DNA of 64,000 nucleotides, taken from Curtobacterium sp. S6. Lineage in GTDB: Bacteria > Actinomycetota > Actinomycetes > Actinomycetales > Micrococcaceae. Both the position numbers and the translations under genes were made by a program. The notes below the pieces were generated by a model. It was not told where the DNA came from. It did no database searches and saw only the letters and a list, made by a program, of their open reading frames with translations. Location of the stretch: NCBI RefSeq assembly GCF_000710345.2, contig NZ_JHEL01000015.1:1054001-1118000 (forward strand), read 5' to 3'. Below, piece by piece: positions 1 through 8,109 of the stretch. Numbering within the stretch: the first letter of the stretch is position 1; every line of letters starts with the position of its first letter.

Positions 1-81
1 CCGAGCTCGGCGGGAATCGGACCCACCGAGGAGACTCCGGACGCGGCCGACCTCGACCGTGGGAGTGCTGGAATCATTCAT
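1..81 (-). CDS. Partial hypothetical CDS running off the left edge
   Basis: Reading on the minus strand, an ATG at 81 opens a frame that stays free of stops to base 1 (27 codons, beginning M-N-D-S-S-T-P-T-V-E-V-G). A GGCAGGT stretch shortly upstream could serve as ribosome binding site. It would be divergent from the AlkA-type gene starting at 158, leaving 76 bases for two promoters. The fragment is too short to assign to a family and could be a chance open frame in GC-rich DNA. Confidence 0.3.
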   Translation of the reverse strand, partial: MNDSSTPTVEVGRVRSLLGGSDSRRAR

Positions 82-157
82 CGTCTGACCTGCCGGCGGT
101 TATTCGTCCCAGGGGTGGGCATCAGAATCGGTCCGGCGCCCGTGAGACCATGGTGGA

Positions 158-1159
158 ATGTCCCCCGCGCACGCCTCAGAACGCCGATTCGTGCCGAACA
201 CGCCGGTCGATCTCGAACGGACCATTGCGGTCCTCCGGCGCGGTCAGCACGACCCCACTCTACGGGTGATCGCAGACCAGCGGCATTGCCGCGTCTATCT
301 CACCGCGCGACTCAGCGAGCACCTCGGCCGGGGTGTCGCGGCGGTCCTCGAACAACGTGCCGGCCGGCTGCCGCGACACCTCGCCCCGATCACGGTGGCC
401 GCCTGGGGTGCGGAGCCCTTGGAGGTCGAGGCCTTCCTCGACGAGATCCCGTCGCTTCTCGGCTTCGACGACGACTGGTCGGGGCTCCTCGACGCCCCGA
501 CGTATCCCCTGTTGCCGGCGGCCGTGCGGTCCTCGCATCGCCTCCACCCCGGGCTTCGTCTCTGCGCGACCGGGTGGATCTTCAAGCACGGCGTGTCCGC
601 GATCTTCGAGCAGCGCGTGACCGGCAGCGAAGCCATTGGCGCGTGGCAGCGGCTCGCGGCCCGCTACGGGGACGCTCCGCCCCCATCACCTCACGGTGCG
701 GTCCCTTTCCCCGTGGACATGAGGGTCTTCCCCACGCCGCGGGCCTGGCTCGACATTCCCTCGTGGGAATGGCGGCGGTCGGGAGTGGACGGTCACCGTC
801 GCGACGCCGTGCGGGCCCTCGCCGAGACCGCGCCCTCGTTGATACGACTTGCCGACCACGAACCCGCCGGGGCCGTAGCCCGCGCCCTCGCCGCCCTGCC
901 GGGGATCGGCCCCTGGACCATCGCGGAGACGATGCAACGCTCCCACGGGCTGCCCGACGCGATCAGCGTGGGCGACTATCACCTGGCCCACGGGGTGTGT
1001 TTCGCCCTGGACGGACGCCGGGGCGACGACACCCGGATGCTGGAACTCCTGAAGCCCTGGGCCGGGCACCGGCAACGCGTCGTGCGCATGATCGGGGCCT
1101 CCGGGCTTAACGAGCCCCGGCGAGGACCGAGGGTTGCCCCTCAGTCACTCGCCGGATAG
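158..1159 (+). CDS. DNA-3-methyladenine glycosylase family protein (AlkA/HhH-GPD)
   Basis: A 333-residue base-excision-repair glycosylase of the helix-hairpin-helix/GPD superfamily. The hairpin is seen as LPGIGPWT at about residues 246-253. The catalytic aspartate is expected in the following VGDYHL motif at about residue 271, as in AlkA, where it helps expel alkylated purines. The N-terminal ~150 residues match the mixed alpha/beta region of AlkA-like proteins rather than the short MagIII type. Family knowledge suggests removal of 3-methyladenine and related lesions in the cytoplasm; the substrate range cannot be read from sequence. The ATG at 158 has only a weak upstream purine run. The gene is convergent with thioredoxin, with 43 bases between the stops. 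Confidence 0.8.
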   Translation: MSPAHASERRFVPNTPVDLERTIAVLRRGQHDPTLRVIADQRHCRVYLTARLSEHLGRGVAAVLEQRAGRLPRHLAPITVAAWGAEPLEVEAFLDEIPSLLGFDDDWSGLLDAPTYPLLPAAVRSSHRLHPGLRLCATGWIFKHGVSAIFEQRVTGSEAIGAWQRLAARYGDAPPPSPHGAVPFPVDMRVFPTPRAWLDIPSWEWRRSGVDGHRRDAVRALAETAPSLIRLADHEPAGAVARALAALPGIGPWTIAETMQRSHGLPDAISVGDYHLAHGVCFALDGRRGDDTRMLELLKPWAGHRQRVVRMIGASGLNEPRRGPRVAPQSLAG

Positions 1160-1202
1160 AAAGTAGTCGATGGCCCGCCCCTTCTCGATGGGGCGGACGG
1201 CC

Positions 1203-1610
1203 TTATGCCTGGCCGGGCTCCGTGGCGGACTGGCCCTCCTGCTCGGCTTCCTTTTCCGCCTCGGCGATCTGCTTGCGGACGTCGTCCATGTCCAGGCCCT
1301 GAACGGCCTCGATGACCTGGTCGAGCTGCGCGCCGTTCAGGGCGCCGGGCTGTGCGAACACGAGGGTCTGCTCACGGAACGCCATGAGGGTCGGGATCGA
1401 GGTGATTCCGGCCGCCGCGGCGAGCTGCTGCTGATCCTCGGTATCCACCTTGCCGAAGACGACGTCCTCGTACTTCTCGGACGCGGACTCGAAGACCGGC
1501 GCGAACTGCTTGCACGGGCCGCACCATTCGGCCCAGAAATCGACCAGGACGATGTCGTTCTGACCGATGGTGTCGTTCAAGTTCTCTTGCGTAAGTTCAA
1601 TAGTCGACAT
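1203..1610 (-). CDS. trxA: Thioredoxin
   Basis: A 135-residue cytoplasmic thioredoxin. The redox-active site is WCGPC, with the cysteines at residues 30 and 33. The cis-proline segment SIPTLM follows in the usual place. The fold ends near residue 110; beyond it is an acidic, Glu/Ala-rich tail of about 25 residues that typical ~105-residue thioredoxins lack. It reduces protein disulfides with electrons from thioredoxin reductase, which is not in this window. The gene is monocistronic, convergent with the glycosylase and preceded on its own strand by the tRNA-Tyr terminator. The ATG at 1610 starts a normal beta-1 strand, so the start is fairly secure. Confidence 0.92.
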   Translation of the reverse strand: MSTIELTQENLNDTIGQNDIVLVDFWAEWCGPCKQFAPVFESASEKYEDVVFGKVDTEDQQQLAAAAGITSIPTLMAFREQTLVFAQPGALNGAQLDQVIEAVQGLDMDDVRKQIAEAEKEAEQEGQSATEPGQA

Positions 1611-1730
1611 GGCCCCGAGACTACAGAGGGTGGCCGGGGCGGCCCAACGACTTTCACCGACAGCTCAGCCACGGCGTTGCGCTTGCGAAGCATCTGTTGT
1701 GGATGCGGGGGCCCGACAGGGCGTTAAAAG

Positions 1731-1768
1731 CAACGCGCCGCAGATTCCGAAGAATCTGCGGCGCGTTG
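1731..1768 (-). terminator. Rho-independent terminator of tRNA-Tyr
   Basis: A perfect 17-bp stem (1731-1747 with 1752-1768) encloses a CGAA tetraloop. On the minus strand it is followed by CTTTTAA, a short T tract. It begins 8 bases past the tRNA-Tyr 3' end and lies upstream of trxA, so it should separate the tRNA transcript from thioredoxin. Confidence 0.8.
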
Positions 1769-1775
1769 GCGGCGG

Positions 1776-1857
1776 TGGCAGATGAGGGATTCGAACCCCC
1801 GTAGGCAGTGCCAGCTGATTTACAGTCAGCCCCCTTTGGCCGCTCGGGTAATCTGCC
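1776..1857 (-). tRNA. tRNA-Tyr (anticodon GTA)
   Basis: An 82-base class II tRNA on the minus strand. The acceptor stem GGCAGAT pairs with ATCTGCC. The anticodon GTA is the complement of 1821-1823, flanked by a CTGA/TCAG anticodon stem. There is a long variable arm typical of bacterial tRNA-Tyr, and the T-arm contains GGTTCGAATCC. The discriminator base is A, followed by CCG, so the 3' CCA is not fully encoded and must be added after transcription. Confidence 0.93.
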
Positions 1858-2024
1858 GAGCGTTCCGCGGACCTTCAGGCCCGAACAGAACCGCGCCCCC
1901 GGTCAACGGGAGCGGATACAACAGTACCCAAAGAACTTCTGGATGCACAAACCGGAACGGCCGCGCGCGGTTCATTGTGACCAACCGCACTGGATAGGGC
2001 CACCACGGTGATCCCGGAGGCGGA

Positions 2025-2345
2025 TCAGCTCGTGGGCGCCCCGCCCTGCTCGGACAGGAGTCGCTCCTCCAACCGCGCCAGGAATTTTTCGAGCTGCTCG
2101 TCGGTGACCTCGCCCCGCTCGCGCGAGGCTTCCAGGTCTTCGCGGACTCCTTCGAGGCGGCGGATGAGCGCGGGATCCACGAGCCGTCCGTGGGCCGGCC
2201 CGTCGCTGATCACGGAGCGCGATGCATGTCCCGAGATCACCGAGCGGGGCGACGCGGATCGGTAGCCCGACGTCGCGGCCCCGCTTCTCTGCCTCGGCCC
2301 GACCAGCGAGCCCCGACGGCTCGTACTCGTAGTGGTGATTTTCAT
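2025..2345 (-). CDS. Small hypothetical protein with charged C-terminal helix
   Basis: An unrecognised 106-residue protein. The N-terminal half is low-complexity Ser/Thr/Arg/Gly sequence with two similar pieces, PRSVISG and SRSVISD. The C-terminal half (about residues 55-100) is a continuous charged helix rich in Leu, Glu and Arg that looks able to form a coiled coil. I chose the ATG at 2345; the frame stays open to 2414, so an upstream start is possible. No signal peptide or membrane segment is visible. It lies alone between tRNA-Tyr and the divergent yajQ gene. The helix periodicity favours a real gene, but its function is unknown and a chance ORF cannot be ruled out. Confidence 0.45.
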   Translation of the reverse strand: MKITTTSTSRRGSLVGPRQRSGAATSGYRSASPRSVISGHASRSVISDGPAHGRLVDPALIRRLEGVREDLEASRERGEVTDEQLEKFLARLEERLLSEQGGAPTS

Positions 2346-2540
2346 GATTCCCAGTCTGCGGGCCCCACCTGTGAGGAGGTACGGAATGAGGTGACGATTC
2401 GATAACGATTCCACGGGTGTTGTCTCACATAGCGGCCGACGGGGGGCGGGATACAGGGTGCGGTCGGTGTATCGCGCCCGTGCTTTAAGCTAGACAGCGA
2501 CATCCGAGACCACCGTTTCCCACGAGATTAGGAGCCCACC

Positions 2541-3032
2541 ATGGCCAGCGAATCCTCCTTCGACATCGTCAGCAAGGTCGACACCCAGGAAGTCTCCAAC
2601 GCGCTCAACCAGGCGTCCAAGGAGGTCTCGCAACGCTACGATTTCCGCGGCGTCGGGGCCTCGATCGAGTTCTCAGGCGAGAAGATCCTCATCAAGGCCA
2701 ATTCCGAAGAGCGGGCGAAAGCCGTCCTGGACGTCTTCGAGTCCAAGCTCGTCAAGCGCGGCATTTCCCTCAAGTCCCTCGACGCGGGCGAGCCGTACGC
2801 CTCGGGCAAGGAATACCGGATCGAGTCCTCCATCAAGGAAGGGATCGCCCAGGACCAAGCCAAAAAGATCTCCAAGATGATCCGCGATGAGGGCCCGAAG
2901 GGAGTCAAGGCGACGATTCAGGGCGACGAACTGCGCGTCTCCTCGAAGTCCCGCGACGACCTTCAAGCGGTCATGTCCATGCTGAAGTCCGCCGACCTCG
3001 ACGTGGACCTCCAATTCGTCAACTACCGCTAA
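2541..3032 (+). CDS. YajQ family nucleotide-binding protein
   Basis: A 163-residue member of the YajQ/UPF0234 family, full length. It begins with the family signature [10 protein letters not shown] and [19 protein letters not shown] and ends in the conserved [12 protein letters not shown]. The family has two ferredoxin-like halves that bind nucleotides; some proteobacterial members bind cyclic di-GMP and act as transcription co-regulators. Whether that holds in actinobacteria is not shown by sequence. The ATG at 2541 has an AGGAG ribosome binding site ten bases upstream. The gene stands alone, followed by a strong hairpin and the convergent htpX. Confidence 0.9.
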   Translation: MASESSFDIVSKVDTQEVSNALNQASKEVSQRYDFRGVGASIEFSGEKILIKANSEERAKAVLDVFESKLVKRGISLKSLDAGEPYASGKEYRIESSIKEGIAQDQAKKISKMIRDEGPKGVKATIQGDELRVSSKSRDDLQAVMSMLKSADLDVDLQFVNYR

Positions 3033-3045
3033 GGGCTCCCCACGA

Positions 3046-3093
3046 CGAAGGCCCCGCGGCCGGACCTTTCATGGTCCGGCCGCGGGGCCTTCG
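3046..3093. terminator. Strong bidirectional hairpin between yajQ and htpX
   Basis: A perfect 21-bp inverted repeat (3046-3066 and 3073-3093) with loop TTTCAT lies between the two convergent stop codons. There is no long T tract on either side, as is common in high-GC actinobacteria. Confidence 0.75.
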
Positions 3094-3129
3094 GCGTCAG
3101 GGGCTCCGGGCAACCGGCTCCCCGGGGCC

Positions 3130-4026
3130 TTAGCGGCGGGGAACGTTTCCTCCGTAACCGGCCATGCTTTCGAGCCGTGCGATGCGCTTCTCCATGGGAG
3201 GGTGCGTCGACAACAGGTTCTTGACCTGGGCGCCGCGGAAGGGATTCGCGATCATCATGTGCGCGGTGTTCACGGTCTTCTGGTTCTCCGGGTCCATGGG
3301 GACCTGTTGCGTGCCCTGCTGGAGTTTCCGCAACGCCGACGCCAGTGCCAAGGGGTCGTCCGTGAGTTTGGCGCCGTCTTCGTCAGCGTCGTATTCCCGA
3401 GTACGGCTGACGGCAAGCTGAATCACGGTCGCGGCCAACGGCGCGAGCAGAGCCATCAGGATCGCCGCGATCGGGTTGCCGCCGCGTTCGTCGCGACCGC
3501 CGAATGCCCCGCCGAAGAACATCATGAACTGCGCCACCGAGGTGATGACGCCGGCGATCGCGGCCGATATCGACGACGTGAGGATGTCTCGGTTGTAAAC
3601 ATGCATCAGCTCGTGCCCCAGCACCCCACGCAGTTCCCGCTCGTTCAACAGCTGCAGGATGCCCTCCGTGCAGCACACCGCGGCGTGCTGTGGATTGCGA
3701 CCGGTCGCGAACGCGTTGGGAGACATGGTCGGCGCAATGAAGAGCCTGGGCATCGGCTGCCCCGCCTTGGCCGAGAGCTCCTCGACGATCCGGTACATTC
3801 CGGGCGCCTCCTGCCGGCTTACCGACCGGGCCTGCATCGAAGCGATCGCGATCTTGTCGCTATTCCAGTAGCTCACGCCCGTGGCGATGAGGCCCCCGAT
3901 GGCGAAGACCCAGATGAAGATGCTGCTGCGGCTGCCCGCCGCGAGCACGCCGCCGACGGCCAACAAGACCGCGAACATTCCGCCCATGAGCAGGGCGGTC
4001 TTGATCCCGTTGAAGTGTGTGTGCAT
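3130..4026 (-). CDS. htpX: HtpX zinc metalloprotease
   Basis: A 298-residue membrane-bound M48 peptidase involved in quality control of membrane proteins. Two hydrophobic segments near the N-terminus (about residues 9-30 and 35-52) anchor it. The catalytic motif HELMH is at residues 138-142 with Glu139 as general base. A second pair of membrane segments lies at about 150-200, and the third zinc ligand is in the SRTREYDADEDGA segment. The frame extends upstream to 4221, but homologs begin at M-H-T-H-F, and AAGGAGAT lies just before the ATG at 4026, so I use that start. It is divergent from the Fur-family gene and convergent with yajQ. Confidence 0.93.
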   Translation of the reverse strand: MHTHFNGIKTALLMGGMFAVLLAVGGVLAAGSRSSIFIWVFAIGGLIATGVSYWNSDKIAIASMQARSVSRQEAPGMYRIVEELSAKAGQPMPRLFIAPTMSPNAFATGRNPQHAAVCCTEGILQLLNERELRGVLGHELMHVYNRDILTSSISAAIAGVITSVAQFMMFFGGAFGGRDERGGNPIAAILMALLAPLAATVIQLAVSRTREYDADEDGAKLTDDPLALASALRKLQQGTQQVPMDPENQKTVNTAHMMIANPFRGAQVKNLLSTHPPMEKRIARLESMAGYGGNVPRR

Positions 4027-4231
4027 AAACGGTGCATCTCCTTGCGAGGCCTTTGGTTTCGGCGCGCGTATTTTGCGGGCGGTGAGCCCACCGACTAGTC
4101 GAGATGGTTCAACTGTAAAGCACTGGGCGTCACGAAACGATTGCGGTTTCCCGAGATCCGCCTGTACAAGCGCCCCAAGTTCCATCTGACCAGGGAAGAC
4201 ACGGTTCAACCAATTTTCCACAAGGTTGCCC

Positions 4232-4254
4232 TTATTGTGAGCGACTCAAAATAA
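4232..4254. promoter_or_regulatory. Imperfect 10-3-10 inverted repeat, candidate FurA operator
   Basis: TTATTGTGAG, CGA, CTCAAAATAA: the arms match at 9 of 10 positions. The repeat is unusually AT-rich for this genome and ends 16 bases before the chosen start codon of the Fur-family gene. Its position fits autoregulation, as known for mycobacterial FurA. Binding itself is inferred. Confidence 0.5.
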
Positions 4255-4270
4255 CGGTAAGATGGTGTTC

Positions 4271-4825
4271 ATGACATCGGTTCAGCCAGACACCAGCCAC
4301 GCATCCGAGGGCACCGCCCTCGATGCTCTGCGTGCGCAGTGGTCGGGCGAGCTCCGGGCCCACGGTCGGCGGGTCACCCGCCAGCGCCTGGCCGTCCTGA
4401 CCGCCGTACACCGGAATCAGCACGCCCCCGCGGAAGACATCGTGAGGTACGTTCGCGAGGAATTGCCGAGCATCACCGTGCAGTCCGTGTACGTCGTCTT
4501 GGCCGATCTCACCGAGATCGAGCTGTTACGCAAATTCCAGCCTCCGAGCACCCCGGCTCTCTACGAGACGCGCACGGCCGACAACCACCACCACATTCTG
4601 TGCGTGGGGTGCGGTCGCATCGAGGACGTCGATTGCGCGGTGGGGCAGGCTCCCTGCCTGTCCCCCAGCGATACTCACGGCATGACGGTCTTCGCCGCGG
4701 ACGTCGTCTTCCGCGGCATCTGCGCGCAGTGCGCGGCCCAGGCGGAATCTCCGGACTCGCACGAGTCCGTCTCGCGGGCGGCGCCGGCCGCCTCATCACA
4801 AGTGTCCGGGCTCGGCTCCCGCTGA
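4271..4825 (+). CDS. furA: Fur family regulator (FurA/CatR type, linked to catalase)
   Basis: A 184-residue Fur-superfamily repressor. The N-terminal winged helix (about residues 25-95) contains [10 protein letters not shown] and the recognition region [13 protein letters not shown]. The dimerisation domain carries [12 protein letters not shown], with Cys111 and Cys114, and a second pair Cys151/Cys154 in CAQC, consistent with a structural zinc site. The gene lies 55 bases upstream of katA on the same strand. This arrangement is known for furA-katG in mycobacteria and catR-catA in Streptomyces, where the regulator senses peroxide or metal and represses the catalase. Two in-frame ATGs are possible (4262 and 4271); GGTAAG is well spaced only for 4271. 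An inverted repeat at 4232-4254 could be its own operator. Confidence 0.85.
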   Translation: MTSVQPDTSHASEGTALDALRAQWSGELRAHGRRVTRQRLAVLTAVHRNQHAPAEDIVRYVREELPSITVQSVYVVLADLTEIELLRKFQPPSTPALYETRTADNHHHILCVGCGRIEDVDCAVGQAPCLSPSDTHGMTVFAADVVFRGICAQCAAQAESPDSHESVSRAAPAASSQVSGLGSR

Positions 4826-4880
4826 GTCCGGCGTCATCACAACACAGCCACACACAAGATACAGAAGAAGGAGATCGACG

Positions 4881-6380
4881 ATGACTGAGTTCGTTTCGAG
4901 CCAGAGCACCACGGATCCCACGAAGCCCTCGACCACCGAGTCGGGCGCGCGTCGGGAATCGGACGCCAACTCGCTGTCCGTGGGCCCCAACGGCCCCCTG
5001 ATGTTGCACGATGTCGCTTTGGTCGAGAAGCTCGCGCGTTTTGACCGCGAGCGCGTTCCGGAGCGTAGCCCCCACGCGAAGGGCTCCGGCGCCTTCGGCG
5101 AGCTGGAGATCACCGAGGACGTCAGTCAGTACACCAAGGCGAAGTTCCTCCAGAAGGGCACCACGACCCCGATGCTGGCCCGCTTCTCCACCGTCGCCGG
5201 TGAGCTCGGCTCGCCCGACACCTGGCGCGACGTCCGCGGCTTCGCCCTGAAGTTCTACACCGAAGACGGAAACTTCGACATGGTGGGCAACAACACCCCC
5301 GTGTTCTTCGTCCGCGATCCCATGAAATTCCCCGACTTCATTCACTCCCAGAAGCGCACCCCGGATTCCGGCCTGCGCGATCCCAACATGCAGTGGGATT
5401 TCTGGAGCCTGTCCCCCGAGTCCGCCCACCAGGTCGCTTACCTCATGGGTGACCGCGGTCTGCCCCGCAGCTGGCGCCACATGAACGGCTACTCCTCCCA
5501 CACCTACATGTGGGTCAACGAGGCCGGAGAGAAGTTCTGGGTCAAGTACCACTTCCTCTCCGAGCAGGGCGTCGAGAACATGACCAACGACGAGGCCGAC
5601 CAGCTGGCCGGCTCCGACGGTGACTACCACCGTCGCGACCTCTTCGAGGCCATCAAGCGCGGCGACTACCCGTCGTGGCGCTTGGAGGTCCAGGTCATGC
5701 CGTACGAGGACGCGAAGACGTACCGCTTCAACCCGTTCGACCTCACGAAGACCTGGTCGCAGAAGGACTACCCGCGCATCCCCGTCGGCAAGTTCACGCT
5801 CAACCACAACCCGACCAACCACTTCGCGGAGATCGAGCAGGCGGCCTTCAGCCCCTCGAACACGGTTCCCGGAACCGGCGTATCCCCGGACAAGATGCTC
5901 CTGGGACGCGTGTTCTCCTACCCGGATGCTCAGCGCAACCGCATCGGCACCAACTTCAACCAGTTGCCGGTCAACGCGCCGGTCGTCTCCACGAACTCCT
6001 ACGACAAGGAAGGCCAGATGCAGTTCCACCACAGTGGAAACGCTCCGGTCTACGCCCCGAACTCGTACGGACGCTCCTACCAGGACGCCCAGGGCCCCGT
6101 GGACAACGGCTGGGAGTCCGACGGCGAGCTCGTGCGCGCTGCGTACACCCTGCACTCCGAGGACGACGACTTCGGCCAGGCACACACCCTGGTCCGCGAG
6201 GTCTACGACGAGGGCGCCCGCGAGCGCCTGATCAAGACGGTCTCGGGCATGCTCGGCGACTGCGAGGAGCCGGTCCTGTCGAACGTCTTCCAGTACTGGA
6301 AGAACATCGACCAGGAAGTCGGCGAGCGCATCGAGAAGGCCGTCAAGGAGAACGCCGGCGACGACGTTCCCGGCGCCTAA
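4881..6380 (+). CDS. katA: Monofunctional haem catalase
   Basis: A 499-residue small-subunit catalase that splits hydrogen peroxide to water and oxygen. The distal haem His is His65 in [10 protein letters not shown], with the partner Asn in VGNNTP (about 137-138). The proximal haem ligand is Tyr347 within [14 protein letters not shown], and Arg343 precedes it by four. The length fits clade 3 enzymes, which bind NADPH. The start at 4881 has a textbook AGAAGGAG nine bases upstream. It is probably co-transcribed with or controlled by the adjacent furA-type gene, and it ends in a strong terminator. It lacks the peroxidase domain of KatG. Confidence 0.97.
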   Translation: MTEFVSSQSTTDPTKPSTTESGARRESDANSLSVGPNGPLMLHDVALVEKLARFDRERVPERSPHAKGSGAFGELEITEDVSQYTKAKFLQKGTTTPMLARFSTVAGELGSPDTWRDVRGFALKFYTEDGNFDMVGNNTPVFFVRDPMKFPDFIHSQKRTPDSGLRDPNMQWDFWSLSPESAHQVAYLMGDRGLPRSWRHMNGYSSHTYMWVNEAGEKFWVKYHFLSEQGVENMTNDEADQLAGSDGDYHRRDLFEAIKRGDYPSWRLEVQVMPYEDAKTYRFNPFDLTKTWSQKDYPRIPVGKFTLNHNPTNHFAEIEQAAFSPSNTVPGTGVSPDKMLLGRVFSYPDAQRNRIGTNFNQLPVNAPVVSTNSYDKEGQMQFHHSGNAPVYAPNSYGRSYQDAQGPVDNGWESDGELVRAAYTLHSEDDDFGQAHTLVREVYDEGARERLIKTVSGMLGDCEEPVLSNVFQYWKNIDQEVGERIEKAVKENAGDDVPGA

Positions 6381-6430
6381 TCACGGTCCCGCATCCGGTC
6401 CTTCGGGTGAACCCGAGGCCCGGGTAGACC

Positions 6431-6469
6431 AACGGGGGCTCCCCACCGATTCGGTGGGGAGCCCCCGTT
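6431..6469 (+). terminator. Terminator after katA
   Basis: An 18-bp perfect stem (6431-6448 with 6452-6469) with a 3-base loop, followed by TTCTTG on the plus strand. It separates katA from the convergent SseB-domain gene. Confidence 0.8.
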
Positions 6470-6530
6470 TCTTGTGCCCGGCCCCTGCGCCGCCTCCGCG
6501 CCGACGCGTGCGCCGGACGGCCGCACTGCC

Positions 6531-7982
6531 CTACTGGCGGACGAGCCGCTCCTGCGCGGCGGCGATGTCCAGCAGCTCCTTGACCTGCTCGATCGGCAGT
6601 CGTGCGCTGGGGCCCAACGCGTTGATCATGACGTAACGGGCGCCGGCGTCCACCGCGAACCGCAACGCGTCCATGGCCGGCACGGAGCGCACCTCCAACC
6701 GCGGGTCGAGGGCCGCGACCTCCGGGGCGGAGGTGAACAGGAGGAACGTGTCCGGGTCGCCGTCGCCGTCCGGCTGGGCGTAGACGGGACGCATGTCGTT
6801 ATCGCCGTGGCGCATTCCCATCAGCAGCACGGCCGCCGGCCCCATGAAGGACCCGACGAGCTGCTGCATGCTTCCGTGGAGCAGCGCGTTCTTGGCGGCG
6901 TCGTTGCGGGGCGTATTGATGGCCCACGCCGCCTGGGGCCCCTCGATGCGGCAAGACGGGCTCGCGTTCGGTTCCACGACGATCTCCGCCAGGGTGTCGT
7001 CGTGGACGAAATTCTGGAGCACCGAGACCGCCGATTCACGGCTGAGCACCAGGTCGTCCGCGGACCGACCGGAGCCGATGATCACCTGCCGCGCGGTCTC
7101 TTCACGCAAATACACGGCCAGGGAGCGCTTGCCGTCCTTATTCAGCACCGCCTGCACCCGGATCTGGGAGTCCGGGCCGATGGCCGCGCCGTCCGGCCCG
7201 GGAACGAAGTGGGAGCCGGAGATGTCCAGCAGGACCTCGCCGGCCATGAGGGTACGCAGGACATTCGCGATGGTCTGTTCGGTGGGCTTCCGCCCAAAAT
7301 GGGACAGCGCCCGGAAAGCCTCGACGTTGACGATCTCGTCCTCGGCCTCGGGGGCGTTGAGGATCGGGTTGGAGGCAGTCTGCGCCGCGGCGGAGGCTGC
7401 CGCCGCGGTGCTCAGGGTGGGTCCGGCAGCCTCGGGGCGTTCGGTGTGATCCACGACCGCGCGGAGCCCTTCGGTGCGCTCGAGCATCCAGGCCGGCATG
7501 CCCCGCTGATTCCTCGGGTAGGTCTCCCAATCGGTCATCATGTCCTCGCCGGAGAGCGGCGCTTCGTTGGTCCACTGCTCCGGCTCCTGGTCGAAGTTGA
7601 GATCCGAACCGACCTGATATCGCGGTTCGGGCCAGTCCTCGGCCTGAATGATGAGGCTCGCCGACAGCCACGCGCCCGACTCGCGAGTGTAGGTGGCCTG
7701 ACGCAATTCCTGAAGGACCGGAACCACCGACGACTCTTCCGAAACCAACCCCGTGGCGCCGGTCAGCTCTCGCTGACCGCGAAGTTCGGTGATGCGGGCC
7801 AGGTACGAGCCCGGCCGGCTCGGCACCGGCTTGAAGTCCCCGATGAGCTGGTCCCACCCGGGCTCCGTGGTGGTCGAGGACAGCAACCAGTGACCCAGGC
7901 GATTGACCGCGTCCCCGGTGCGCTGTTGCCGTTCAGCCTCGGGCAGTTCTTCCACGGGATTGCTGTGGGGTGTGCTCGACAT
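6531..7982 (-). CDS. SseB-domain protein with YezG-like N-terminal region
   Basis: A 483-residue cytoplasmic protein of unknown role. The C-terminal half contains SseB-type repeats, clearest at about residues 390-470: an LLFTSAPEVAALDPRLEV strand-helix unit is followed by DAGARYVMINALGPSARLP, the usual SseB ending. A weaker copy covers about 235-370. The N-terminal ~150 residues (WDQLIGDFKPVPSRPGSY, then SASLIIQAEDW and VGSDLNFDQEPEQW) resemble the YezG/DUF600 fold seen in antitoxin and immunity-like proteins; this is a judgement by pattern only. An Ala-rich linker lies near 195-215. Divergent from the DUF6882-like gene, 127 bases away. Confidence 0.65.
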   Translation of the reverse strand: MSSTPHSNPVEELPEAERQQRTGDAVNRLGHWLLSSTTTEPGWDQLIGDFKPVPSRPGSYLARITELRGQRELTGATGLVSEESSVVPVLQELRQATYTRESGAWLSASLIIQAEDWPEPRYQVGSDLNFDQEPEQWTNEAPLSGEDMMTDWETYPRNQRGMPAWMLERTEGLRAVVDHTERPEAAGPTLSTAAAASAAAQTASNPILNAPEAEDEIVNVEAFRALSHFGRKPTEQTIANVLRTLMAGEVLLDISGSHFVPGPDGAAIGPDSQIRVQAVLNKDGKRSLAVYLREETARQVIIGSGRSADDLVLSRESAVSVLQNFVHDDTLAEIVVEPNASPSCRIEGPQAAWAINTPRNDAAKNALLHGSMQQLVGSFMGPAAVLLMGMRHGDNDMRPVYAQPDGDGDPDTFLLFTSAPEVAALDPRLEVRSVPAMDALRFAVDAGARYVMINALGPSARLPIEQVKELLDIAAAQERLVRQ

Positions 7983-8109
7983 GGGTGTTCCTCCGCTGGT
8001 CGGTGGGGCCGGTCTGGCCGTTCCTATGGCGTCCTTTTCTTTCCGAGCCTACACAGTCACCGAACGGGTCGAGGCCGCGGCGCCGGCGTTTACTTGCTAG
8101 CCTGTTTTC

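Noticed and set aside
115-1110. Alternative 331-codon frame overlapping the glycosylase gene
   Set aside because: Its product is Arg/Pro-rich and featureless; the frame starting at 158 holds the helix-hairpin-helix motif and catalytic segment.
4509-6185. A 558-codon open frame antisense to katA
   Set aside because: Same reason: the sense strand encodes a complete catalase, and the antisense product is Val/Gly/Glu repeats without motifs.
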